Of a stretch of DNA of 64,000 nucleotides, positions 32,455-40,854 are shown piece after piece. This DNA is from Bacillota bacterium (GTDB lineage: Bacteria; Bacillota; Clostridia; Christensenellales; Aristaeellaceae), in contig JAEZHM010000043.1 of NCBI GenBank assembly GCA_023416585.1, positions 15,674 to 79,673 on the forward strand, read 5' to 3'. The first letter of the stretch is position 1. Each line of letters starts with the position of its first letter. The translations under genes were made by a program, and so were the position numbers. A model generated the notes under the pieces. That model saw only the letters and a program-made list of their open reading frames with translations. It had not been told where the DNA came from and did not search any database.

Positions 32455-34062
32455 TTACAGCGTTCTCCCATACATGGAAATCAGCTTCCCGGCCTTTTTA
32501 TCCTGCATCACACCATGCAAAAGCGCCGCTTCCCCATTCACCAGCACCGTATCCACGCCGGTGGCCATCTGTCGGGGGTTCAAATAATCCGCCTCCGCTT
32601 CACTGGGGTAAGAGAATGCATCCATATCCAGCACAACGATATCGGCGGCCTTGCCGCAGGCGATCAAGCCCCGGTCAGTTAAACGGAACTGCTGTGCGGG
32701 CAGGGAGGTGACCCTTCTTACGGTCTCCTCCACCCTTACGCCGCTCTTTTTCATGTTGTCAAAGAAGATGGGGAACGCGCCCCTTCTGAACATTTCGTAC
32801 CAGGCGGTGGGATCAAAAAGTTCCCCAAAGATCCGGTCGGACCCGGCGGAGACGATGGGGCATCTTGCCACTTCCTCAGGGTATTCGCCGCCAGGGAAGT
32901 CGCCCCGGTTCATGCCCCCCTGCCAGAAGGTGAGGTTTTCAGGGCCGTGCTCCAGGTACTCCAAAAGCAAATCGTCCGCGGAAGTACCTCTTGTTCTCGC
33001 GATCTCCTTGAGGCTTTTGTTCTCTGTTTCAGGGTCGCCTGTATTCACCACGATCAATTGATCCCGAAAGCGGGTGCTACGCTGTATCTCCTGCCGGCCA
33101 TCCTCCGTTTTCAGCGCCTCGTAAAATCCGGGCAGCCCCTTGCCGAACAAGGTATTGGAGGCAGAAAGGATGAACTGAATCAGCCGGTCCTTGCGCTTTA
33201 GATGGCCGCTGCTTTTGGGGATGGTGTCGATGGCGATCTCCACACCCTCGTCCCTTGCGCGCAAGGCTTCCCGGAACCCCTCCACTTCGGCGGGCGGATA
33301 ATGAGATACCTGCACCCTTGCTTTGGAGGCTTTGCCGATTTCAATCGCTTCCCGGATGGCCTCGACATGGCCCAAATGCACCCGCAGGTGGGAGGCATAC
33401 ACGCCGTCAAACTCCTTCACGATGCTTGCGCAATCGATCAGTTCCCGCGTGTCCGCGTACCGGCCGGGAATGTACGCAAGGCCGGTGGACAGGCCTACAG
33501 CGCCTTCCTCCATGCCGCGGCGGATGGCGCCATGCATGGTCTTTTCTTCCTCCGGGGTGGGCTTTCGGTCCTTGGAGCCGCCCATCACGCACCAGCGGAT
33601 GGTGCCGTGACCCAGCAAAAAGGCCATGTTCAGGTTCACGCCACGCTTCTTCACCACATCTGCGTAACCGGAAAGGCCTTGCCAGACGGGACATTCCCTA
33701 TTGAAGCGTTCCTCGGCCTCCGTTGAGATCAGGCCGTTCAGCTTCATATACTCATAAATTTTATCGGAAGAAAGAGGCGTCAGCGAATGGCCGCAGTTGC
33801 CGTTTACCGTGGTGGTGACCCCCTGGCGCAAAAAGCACTCGAAGGTTTCCCCCTGCAAAGCCGGCAGCTCCTCGTGCACATGAGGGTCGATAAAGCCTGG
33901 GCATACGGTTTTCCCGGCGGCGTCGATCACAAGCTCCGCCTTGCCCGGAATATGGGAAGCAACAGCTGCGATTTTTCCATCCATGACGGCGATATCCCCA
34001 TAAAAGCCAGGGTTGCCGGTGCCATCCAGTATGAATCCATTGCGGATCAATATGCTATACAT
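32455..34062 (-). CDS. D-aminoacylase/N-acyl-D-amino-acid deacylase family, paralogue 1
   Basis: 535-residue amidohydrolase-superfamily enzyme; characterised relatives remove the acyl group from N-acyl-D-amino acids. Metal motif His61-x-His63 (GFIDPHVHEE), bridging Cys90 (NGNCGHS), further ligands in ASHLRVH and QVSHYPP, and the catalytic Asp in VSAGSDRIFG. HVHEE differs from the HTHDD found in typical D-aminoacylases. ATG at 34062 is favoured by GAGGCGAAGC; an ATG 12 bases earlier overlaps the nitroreductase stop. Two close paralogues lie at 36200 and 37826. Cytoplasmic. Exact substrate unknown; N-acyl-D-amino acids, D-dipeptides or cyclic amides are candidates. Confidence 0.87.
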   Translation of the reverse strand: MYSILIRNGFILDGTGNPGFYGDIAVMDGKIAAVASHIPGKAELVIDAAGKTVCPGFIDPHVHEELPALQGETFECFLRQGVTTTVNGNCGHSLTPLSSDKIYEYMKLNGLISTEAEERFNRECPVWQGLSGYADVVKKRGVNLNMAFLLGHGTIRWCVMGGSKDRKPTPEEEKTMHGAIRRGMEEGAVGLSTGLAYIPGRYADTRELIDCASIVKEFDGVYASHLRVHLGHVEAIREAIEIGKASKARVQVSHYPPAEVEGFREALRARDEGVEIAIDTIPKSSGHLKRKDRLIQFILSASNTLFGKGLPGFYEALKTEDGRQEIQRSTRFRDQLIVVNTGDPETENKSLKEIARTRGTSADDLLLEYLEHGPENLTFWQGGMNRGDFPGGEYPEEVARCPIVSAGSDRIFGELFDPTAWYEMFRRGAFPIFFDNMKKSGVRVEETVRRVTSLPAQQFRLTDRGLIACGKAADIVVLDMDAFSYPSEAEADYLNPRQMATGVDTVLVNGEAALLHGVMQDKKAGKLISMYGRTL

Positions 34063-34070
34063 GCTTCGCC

Positions 34071-34622
34071 TCATAGCTTAAATGTCTCATAATAGGTAAC
34101 TTCTTCCGGTGTCACGGTGGGGCGCAAAACACCGGGCCCCACCGCGTAACCAACCGGCAAAAGAGCAATTGGCTGCATATATTCGGGAAGGCCCAAGGCT
34201 TCCGCCATTTCATGCTCCCGGAATCCGGAAATAAAACAGCTGGCCAGCCCCATATGAACAGCGCCCAGCAGCATGTTTTCCACCGCAGAACCGCAGTCAA
34301 GGTACAAAAGTTCATCCAGCGCCCTGCGGCCGTAGCGCTTCATCACAGGCCGATGGTCCGCCACGACAGCAATGATCACCGGCGCTGTTTTGAGCCATTG
34401 CTGGGGAGCGTTTGTTTCCTTGTTGCCGGAATAGGTGGCCTCTGTGAGTTTGCTCTTCCCTTCTTCGCTTCGCACTACAATAAAGCGCCATTCCTTCAGG
34501 TTCCCGCCGGATGGGGCACAGTGGCCATAGGCGATCAGCTTATCCACCTGCTCCTTGGTTACATCTTGATTCGTAAAAGCGCGGATGCTGCGGCGGGAAA
34601 AGACTGCCTGTTCAAAATCCAT
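34071..34622 (-). CDS. Nitroreductase-family flavoprotein
   Basis: 183-residue FMN-dependent oxidoreductase of the small one-domain type. The N-terminal FSRRSIRAFTNQDVTKEQVDKL and APSGGNLKEWRFIVV carry the FMN-phosphate-binding Arg and Ser residues. GAVHMGLASCFISGF and LLPVGYAVG are typical later segments. AGGAGGTGGAATC precedes the ATG. It overlaps the start region of the D-aminoacylase gene downstream and follows the racemase by 12 bases, so it is in the operon. Its role in a peptide pathway is not obvious; it may reduce an unsaturated or oxidised intermediate. Confidence 0.88.
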   Translation of the reverse strand: MDFEQAVFSRRSIRAFTNQDVTKEQVDKLIAYGHCAPSGGNLKEWRFIVVRSEEGKSKLTEATYSGNKETNAPQQWLKTAPVIIAVVADHRPVMKRYGRRALDELLYLDCGSAVENMLLGAVHMGLASCFISGFREHEMAEALGLPEYMQPIALLPVGYAVGPGVLRPTVTPEEVTYYETFKL

Positions 34623-34634
34623 GATTCCACCTCC

Positions 34635-35387
34635 TTAGCGCGTTGCAAACAGCTCTGAAAAATCCTTCGCCTTGCCCGACTGCAGCTTTAACGGCAGGGG
34701 GTAGGCGGCTTTGGAATGCATAAGCCCGCAAGCTACCATGGCCTCGGCGTATTTCAGGCTCACATTGGCCGGGTTCACAACCGGGATGCCGATAGCGGAC
34801 TCAATTTCCTTGTCTACGCCTAAGAAGGCCATGGTCATGCAGCCGATCACTATGGTATCCACGGCCTTTTCAGCAATGGCTGTTTTGCAGGCTTGCAATA
34901 TGCGCGCCATGGTCACCTGCTTGTCCGCCATCATTTCCAGCACCGGCGTGCGGATAGAGACGGCAGCGGCCAGTTTGTCCTTGACACCTGTTTTAAAGGC
35001 CAGCTCCAAGCTGGACTGCCACAAATCCCCCTCCGGGGTGAGCACGCCGAAGCGGTGGCCCAGCATAGCCGCAGCCAGAAAGGAGGCGGCGCCTGGGCCG
35101 ATCACCAGCATGCGGGAGGTGAGCTCCCTTATGGCGTCCACACCCGGATCGCCGGCGCAGCCGATGATGGCAGCGTCATAGCCCTCCTGCTCTTTTTGCA
35201 CCGCCAGGCGCGCGGCGGCCGGCACGGCCAGGAATTCCTCGTACAGGGATTCGATGGAGTTGGGGCCTTCGGTCACGCAGGAAACGTCCACCTGGGTGCC
35301 GGGCGATGCCCAGCTGCGGAGCAAGGCTTCCCTGCGCCGGCATTCTGCGTCCGGCATCAAGCCGGGAACGATGTAGACGATCTTCAT
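34635..35387 (-). CDS. Asp/Glu/hydantoin racemase family protein
   Basis: 250-residue two-Cys racemase/decarboxylase-fold protein. The two catalytic cysteines are Cys77 in IIGCAGDPG and Cys183 in IVIGCMTMAF, both at the expected places in the pseudo-symmetric halves. Members interconvert D- and L-aspartate, glutamate or hydantoins without PLP. The frame can open at TTG 35393, but AGGAGGG with six-base spacing marks the ATG at 35387. Lying between D-aminoacylase genes, it would convert released D-amino acids, or 5-substituted hydantoins, into the usable form. Confidence 0.87.
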   Translation of the reverse strand: MKIVYIVPGLMPDAECRRREALLRSWASPGTQVDVSCVTEGPNSIESLYEEFLAVPAAARLAVQKEQEGYDAAIIGCAGDPGVDAIRELTSRMLVIGPGAASFLAAAMLGHRFGVLTPEGDLWQSSLELAFKTGVKDKLAAAVSIRTPVLEMMADKQVTMARILQACKTAIAEKAVDTIVIGCMTMAFLGVDKEIESAIGIPVVNPANVSLKYAEAMVACGLMHSKAAYPLPLKLQSGKAKDFSELFATR

Positions 35388-36199
35388 GGTCAACCCTCCT
35401 ATGTAAGAAAATGCTATGTGTGCTTATTGCTGATTCACTAAGTCTATTGGACTATCAACGATAGAAGTTGAGGAATTTGAGAGATAGTTGATTACCTTGC
35501 ATTCCAAACAAGCTGTTTTTGAAAAGAAGTACGTGAGTGTTCGAAGGAGGCTTCCCCCTTGGAGGGGAAGCTGTCGACGAAGCCGGCTGATGAGGTGTTT
35601 ATAGTAGCAACATACTTGCAGCAACACCTCATCCGGCGCTGCGCGCCACCTTCCCCTCCAGGGGAAGGCTTACTGTTTGCTTCACGCAGCCGATTCTTCA
35701 AATGCGGCTGTGAAAAGAAGAAGAATTATCAGAAAAATATGCATTTATAGTTGAAAATCCACTGGCATTTTTTTAAGTACAGAAGGTGAAGAATTCAACA
35801 AGTCAAATCAAAGCGCACCGCCGTGACGTTTATCATAAGCCAAGCTTCAACCGTATGTCATCCTGAGGGCTATGCCCGAAGGATCTTTCTGTGACACGAA
35901 AGGGAAAGATCCTTCGTCGCAAGCTCCTCAGGATGACAGAGTGCGGAGGTTGATTGTATTCTATGTACTAGCACTTAAGATGAATTATGTTTATATATGG
36001 TAATAAAGTTTTTCGGGTGGGGTGAGTGAGTCGAGTGCCGCCTGTGGCGGATGAAGCGAGGCGAAGGAATCAAGCGAAACGAGCGATACGAACGACAGTG
36101 AAACAGCGCGACGATTGAGCTTGCGGGTTGGGGAGGGAGAATTTTTCAAAAAGCTCCCTCCCCGCTATCATCGCACCTTCCGTACCCCTCCGTCCCGCT
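35388..36199. repeat. 812-base gene-free gap with family A copies 3 and 4 and a family B element
   Basis: 35546-35672: near-symmetric element, AGGCTTCCCCCTTGGAGGGG ... GATGAGGTGTT, about 26 unique bases, then AACACCTCATC ... TTCCCCTCCAGGGGAAGGCT. 35856-35939: family B (see its own entry). About 36030-36140: module with GAAGCGAGGCGAAGGA, CGAAACGAGCG and GCGCGACGATTGAGC. No gene is seen in the gap. Confidence 0.8.
35856..35939. repeat. Family B palindromic repeat, copy 1
   Basis: TGTCATCCTGAGG ... GAAGGATCTTT ... AAAGATCCTTCGTCG ... CCTCAGGATGACA forms a nested palindrome of about 84 bases. A second copy is at 49367-49447. Motifs of this GTCATCCTGA type are widespread dispersed repeats in many bacterial genomes. 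Confidence 0.8.
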
Positions 36200-37804
36200 C
36201 TACCCCTCGTGCCGCAGCACGCGGCCGGGGTAGGTGCGAAGGACCTGGGCGTTTTCTACGGTTGGTATGCCGTTGACAAGAAGATATGAAACACCGGTGG
36301 CCATGGCAAGGGGCTTCAGGGGCGTGATCTCCTCCTCGGAGGGGAAGCGGTAATGATCCAGATCAATCACGGCGATGTCGGCATAGTTTCCGGCGGCCAG
36401 GCGGCCCCGGTCTTTTATATCGAAGTGGTTCGCCACCATGGAGGTGTTGCGGCGGATGACTTCGGGAAGGGGCATGCCTTTTTTGAGGTTGCCTTGTATG
36501 AAGTTGGGCATGGCGCCGCGGCGCAAAAGCTCGTACCAATCGTAGGGCAGCTCCGGATCGCCCAGGATCTCATCCGACCCGGCACATACGTAAGGATTGT
36601 TTACGATGCTCTCCCCATGCGAATCCATGGAGAAATCACGGCGCCCGGCCCCACCGCACCAGAGAATAAAATCCTTGTCGCCGGCCAGCAGGTCCAGCAG
36701 GTATTCCTTGGGATCCTGTCCTATTTCCGCCGCCAGTTCCGCCACGCTTTTTCCGTCCATATGGGAGTCGCCCGTCATCCAAATTGTGTTCTTGTCTTGA
36801 TCCCGGTCCACAAAGTAAGGGTCTTTGCGCAAAAGCGCCCGGCCTTCCGGGGTGCGGATGGCTTTTTTGACGCCCTCCAAACCCTGGTCGAACAGCTCGT
36901 CGCAGGTAGACATCATGAATAGCAGCGCCCTGTCCTTGCTTTGGCAGTGGGCGGTGGTGGCGGGTATGGTATCAATCAGCACCTTGCCCCCCTCCTTGGC
37001 GTAGGCAAGGGCCGCGTCATAGGCAGCAGGGCAGTTGGCCCGAAGGTGGCTGACCTGCAGCTTTGCCTTGGAGCGGCGGCCCACTTCCAAAAATTCTTCG
37101 GTGGCTTCCTTCACGCCCAGTACATGGCGTAAATGCGCGGCAGCCACGCCGTTATGCTTTGCCACCACCTTGGCAAAGGCGGCAAGCTCTTCTGTCTTGG
37201 CGTAGCGCCCGGGCACATAATCCAGGCCGAAGGAGAGGCCGAAAGCACCTTGCGTAAGGTTCTTGTCCAGAATCTCGGCAATTTTTACTTCTTCCTCTTT
37301 CGTGGGCGGGCGGTCGAATGCCCCGCCCATCACCGTCCAGCGCAGCGAACCATGGCCTATCAAAGTGCACATGTTCAGGTTGGTGCCCTTTGCGGTTACG
37401 GCTTTTGCGTAGCCGTCAAAGTCGGACCATTCGGGGAATGTTTTTTTGTACGCTTCCCGCTGCTGCTCACTCATGAGACCGTTGCCATAGTAGTATTCAA
37501 TCACGTTATCCGTCGGTCCGGGGGCGATGGAATGGCCGCAGTTGCCGTTTACCACCGTGGTAACGCCCTGGTTCATGAACAGCTCATAAGCTCCGTCGAC
37601 CAAACATATCCATTCCTCATGTACATGCGGGTCAATGAGGCCGGGAATGACAATCTTGCCGGAGGCGTCCACCACACGAGCGCCATCCGAAGGCAAATCT
37701 TTACCTACCGCCTGGATGCGGTCGCCGGAAACCAGCACATCCCCTATAAAGCCCGGCGCGCCTGTGCCGTCTATAATAAGGCCGCCGCGAATGAGAATAT
37801 CCAT
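36200..37804 (-). CDS. D-aminoacylase/N-acyl-D-amino-acid deacylase family, paralogue 2
   Basis: 534 residues. Metal motif His60-x-His62 (GLIDPHVHEEW), Cys89 (NGNCGHS), later ligands in AAHLRHV and QVSHLRA, Asp in CAGSDEILG. N-terminal and C-terminal strands (MDILIRGGLIIDGTGAPGF, and VSYLLVNGIPTVENAQVL at the end) form the small beta-sandwich. GGGGGAAATATC precedes the ATG. It follows paralogue 3 by 21 bases in the same operon. The closer likeness to paralogue 3 than to paralogue 1 suggests a local duplication followed by divergence of substrate preference. Confidence 0.87.
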   Translation of the reverse strand: MDILIRGGLIIDGTGAPGFIGDVLVSGDRIQAVGKDLPSDGARVVDASGKIVIPGLIDPHVHEEWICLVDGAYELFMNQGVTTVVNGNCGHSIAPGPTDNVIEYYYGNGLMSEQQREAYKKTFPEWSDFDGYAKAVTAKGTNLNMCTLIGHGSLRWTVMGGAFDRPPTKEEEVKIAEILDKNLTQGAFGLSFGLDYVPGRYAKTEELAAFAKVVAKHNGVAAAHLRHVLGVKEATEEFLEVGRRSKAKLQVSHLRANCPAAYDAALAYAKEGGKVLIDTIPATTAHCQSKDRALLFMMSTCDELFDQGLEGVKKAIRTPEGRALLRKDPYFVDRDQDKNTIWMTGDSHMDGKSVAELAAEIGQDPKEYLLDLLAGDKDFILWCGGAGRRDFSMDSHGESIVNNPYVCAGSDEILGDPELPYDWYELLRRGAMPNFIQGNLKKGMPLPEVIRRNTSMVANHFDIKDRGRLAAGNYADIAVIDLDHYRFPSEEEITPLKPLAMATGVSYLLVNGIPTVENAQVLRTYPGRVLRHEG

Positions 37805-37825
37805 GATATTTCCCCCTTTTCCTTA

Positions 37826-39433
37826 TTACCGCCCGTGGCGCAAAAGCCTGCCAGCCAAGGGCTTTTTAAGCTTTCCGCCATCCAATGTTACAACGCCGTT
37901 CACCAATACCGTATCCACACCGGAAGCCACGGTGTTGGGATTACGGTAGTCGATTTGATCCGGTTTCGGGAAACGGAAATTTGCAACATCTATTACCGCG
38001 ATATCCGCACAGTAACCTGTCCGCAATTTGCCCCGGCCTAAAAAGCCCAGATGATCGGCGATCATGCCGGTATTGCGCCGCACGATCTCCTCCAGGGGAA
38101 CGCCGGCCTTCAAATACATCTGCCAGAAGATGGGCATGGCCCCCCGGCGCTGAAGCTCGTACCAGCCGCCCATATCCTCCGGGTCGCCCATGAGCTCGTC
38201 GGAACCCACGCAGACGTAAGGATTATCCATAATGCTTTTCACGTGGGGAACGCTGGGGAAATCGGGCCGGGAAGCGCCGCCCAGGTAGAAGGTATACTCC
38301 TTGTCGTCGCCCAGCAAGTCCAGCAGCACCTCATCCGGGTCTTTCCCCCATTCCCTGGCGATATCGGCAATGGACCTGTTCTCCAGCGCCGGGTCTTCCG
38401 AGCAAACGATGAAGGTAAGGTTCCTGTCCGCCGGGAACATGTAGGCGTCTTTCAAGACCGTCTTCCGGCCTTCGGGGGTGTGCAGCGCAGCCTTGACGCC
38501 CTCCAGGCCTTTGTCAAAGAGCGTGTCGGAAACGGCAACGATGAATTGAAGCATACGGTCTTTGCGTGTTAAGTGCCCGGTGGAGGTGGGAATGGTATCC
38601 ACGGTGATCCGCATGCCCTTTTCGCCGGCTTCTTTTACGGCGTCAAAGCATTCCGGGTTGGCGGACTTTAAATGGGAGATCTGGATGCGCGCGCCGGTGC
38701 GGCGGCCCACCTCAATAAACTCCTTGGTACAATCCAGCATGCCGATGTGGTGCCGCAAATGCGCCGCGGCCACACCGTCGTATTCCTTGATTACATCCAC
38801 CACGTCACACAGCTCGTCCGTATCCGCGTAGCGGCTGGGCACATAAGATAAACCAAAGGAAACGCCCCAGGCCCCCTGCTCCATGTTCCTTCGCAATATG
38901 GCGTCTATTTGAACCTTTTCTTCGGGCGTTGGCCTCCTATCGATGGCCCCGCCCATCACCAGCCAGCGGATGGTGCCGTGACCCTGGAGGATAGCCATGT
39001 TCATGTTGCAGCCTTTTTCCTCCCAGTACCTGGCATAGCCTTCAAAGTCCTCCCAGGCAGGAAAGAGCTTTTTGTACTTTTCCCGCTGCATATCGCTGAA
39101 CAGGCCGTTGAGCCAGTAATAGTCCACTGCCTTTTTTGTGGGCGCGTTAAACAGGGAATGGCCGCAGTTGCCGCTTAAGCACGTGGTGACGCCCTGGCGC
39201 ATGAACAGCTCCATGGCTCCGTCCAATAGACACACGTACTCCTCGTGCACATGGGGGTCAATGAGACCGGGGATTACGGCCTTGCCCACGGCGTCCACCG
39301 TTTTTTCCGCTTCCATATGAAGCTTGGGGGCAACCGCCACGATCTTGCCATCCTTCACGGCCACATCGCCATAAAAGCCGGGCGCGCCCGTCCCATCCAC
39401 CACAAAGCCGCCCTTAATCAAAACGTCAACCAT
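37826..39433 (-). CDS. D-aminoacylase/N-acyl-D-amino-acid deacylase family, paralogue 3
   Basis: 535 residues. Metal motif His61-x-His63 (GLIDPHVHEEY), Cys90 (SGNCGHS), ligands in AAHLRHH and QISHLKS, Asp in VGSDELMG. AGGAGGCGGTTGT gives the ATG at 39433; the frame extends eight codons upstream without a ribosome site. It follows the M19 paralogue 2 by 97 bases. Together with the other two paralogues it implies that several different N-acylated or peptide-bound D-residues are processed in parallel. Confidence 0.87.
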   Translation of the reverse strand: MVDVLIKGGFVVDGTGAPGFYGDVAVKDGKIVAVAPKLHMEAEKTVDAVGKAVIPGLIDPHVHEEYVCLLDGAMELFMRQGVTTCLSGNCGHSLFNAPTKKAVDYYWLNGLFSDMQREKYKKLFPAWEDFEGYARYWEEKGCNMNMAILQGHGTIRWLVMGGAIDRRPTPEEKVQIDAILRRNMEQGAWGVSFGLSYVPSRYADTDELCDVVDVIKEYDGVAAAHLRHHIGMLDCTKEFIEVGRRTGARIQISHLKSANPECFDAVKEAGEKGMRITVDTIPTSTGHLTRKDRMLQFIVAVSDTLFDKGLEGVKAALHTPEGRKTVLKDAYMFPADRNLTFIVCSEDPALENRSIADIAREWGKDPDEVLLDLLGDDKEYTFYLGGASRPDFPSVPHVKSIMDNPYVCVGSDELMGDPEDMGGWYELQRRGAMPIFWQMYLKAGVPLEEIVRRNTGMIADHLGFLGRGKLRTGYCADIAVIDVANFRFPKPDQIDYRNPNTVASGVDTVLVNGVVTLDGGKLKKPLAGRLLRHGR

Positions 39434-39530
39434 ACAACCGCCTCCTTTTGTATGCAAGAATAAAAAACCGCCCTTGAGCGGCCAGGAAGATCCGCCCCTC
39501 TTCCTGACCGCCGAAGACGGAGTGTAAAAA

Positions 39531-40733
39531 TCAAATCCAGACTTGTTTTAAAACACGCAGGGCGTTTTCCCCCAGGACTTTACGGATATCCTCGTCGCTG
39601 TAGCCGTGCTTTACCAGCCAGCGCAGAATGTTGATGGAAGCTTCCGTGGGGTTCTCCAAGCCCTTCACATAGGGCACTTCCTCATAGGCCTGCTGCTTGT
39701 TTTTCGTATCGCCAGTGGCCAGGCTCTTGGAGAAAAGGTGATGCAGCCCCACATGGTCGCCGTACAGCCCATCGGTGCCGAAGGATACGTGGTCGATGCC
39801 CGTAAGGTTGGCGATATACTCAAAGTGCTCCATGTAGGACTCAATGTCGTGGGTGTTGTGGGTCTTCGTCATGGTGGTGTGAGGGGCAGCCTCCACGCCC
39901 AATACGCCGCCCTTTTCCGCCACGGCCTTCATAATATCATCCCCGCACAGCCGCTTGCTGTCCCACAGAGCTCTGGCGCCGATATGGCTCAATATGAGAG
40001 GCTTGTCGGAATGCTCCACCGTATCCAATGTGGTTTTGGGGCCTACGTGGGAGCAGTCGATGAGCATGCCCACCTGGTTCATGCGGCGAACAGCCTGACG
40101 GCCAAACTTGGTCAGCCCGCCGTCAAAGTCCTCCTTGAGGCCGGAGCCTAATGCGTTGCTTTCGGAATAGGTGATGCCCATCATGCGTATGCCAAGGCCA
40201 TACAGCACGTCGATGCGGTCCAGCTCGTTTTCAATGGGCGCGGCCCCTTCCAGAACGGGCACCCAGGCGATGCGGCCTTCCCGGTGGGCTTTCAAAATAT
40301 CCTCAACACCCTTGCACTGAAAGAGGAAATCCTGGTGGTGAAGATCGCACATCCTGTTCCCAAAGTCAACCAGTATATCTTCAAACTTCCATCCGCTTTG
40401 GGAAACGATATGGCAGGTGCCGTCCATCATATTGTCAAAGACGCAGTCCAGGTAGCTATGCGACAGCGCCTCATATTCGCAGCTTTCGCGGCCGGCCCGG
40501 TCCAGCGCCACCAGTTCCTCAATATTCTCCGGGGTCAGGGTGGGGTGTTCATGCAGCGCGATGTACACGCATTCCTTTGCCAGGCGAAGCACCCGTGTTT
40601 CCTGGGCACTGTCAAGGGGCAGCAGATACCGCCCGGCCCAGTCCCATTTGGTCAGCTTGAAATAGGGGTAGTCCGGCCCCGGTGTCAGGTAATCATAGGC
40701 TTTGTAGCCTTTGTATCCCGTTTTGATGCCCAT
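39531..40733 (-). CDS. M19 membrane-dipeptidase family protein, paralogue 2
   Basis: 400 residues. Metal ligands: His61-x-His63 (LHEHP), Glu in VLEGAAPIENELDRID (about 160), His in DCSHVGP and LSHIGARAL. As in the other two, the first motif is HxH, not HxD. It is very close to paralogue 3 over the full length, including an N-terminal YKGYKAYDYLTPG segment absent from typical M19 enzymes. GGAGATCAAC precedes the ATG. It sits directly downstream of the binding protein, after a strong hairpin. Cytoplasmic; probable dipeptidase for imported di- or small peptides. Confidence 0.88.
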   Translation of the reverse strand: MGIKTGYKGYKAYDYLTPGPDYPYFKLTKWDWAGRYLLPLDSAQETRVLRLAKECVYIALHEHPTLTPENIEELVALDRAGRESCEYEALSHSYLDCVFDNMMDGTCHIVSQSGWKFEDILVDFGNRMCDLHHQDFLFQCKGVEDILKAHREGRIAWVPVLEGAAPIENELDRIDVLYGLGIRMMGITYSESNALGSGLKEDFDGGLTKFGRQAVRRMNQVGMLIDCSHVGPKTTLDTVEHSDKPLILSHIGARALWDSKRLCGDDIMKAVAEKGGVLGVEAAPHTTMTKTHNTHDIESYMEHFEYIANLTGIDHVSFGTDGLYGDHVGLHHLFSKSLATGDTKNKQQAYEEVPYVKGLENPTEASINILRWLVKHGYSDEDIRKVLGENALRVLKQVWI

Positions 40734-40789
40734 GTTGATCTCCTGCTTTACTCACTACTATTCACTGTTCATTGTATTGCACCCTTCCG

Positions 40790-40817
40790 GCCGGCCGGCG
40801 AAATTGTGCCGGCCGGC
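40790..40817 (-). promoter_or_regulatory. Intercistronic hairpin after the OppA-like gene
   Basis: GCCGGCCGGC at 40790-40799 and again at 40808-40817 (a self-complementary word), 8-base loop GAAATTGT. It is a very stable stem without a U-run, right after the binding-protein gene, and likely blocks 3' exonucleases. Confidence 0.65.
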
Positions 40818-40854
40818 GGAAAGATGATTAACCATTAATATGGAATAGAAAGGC

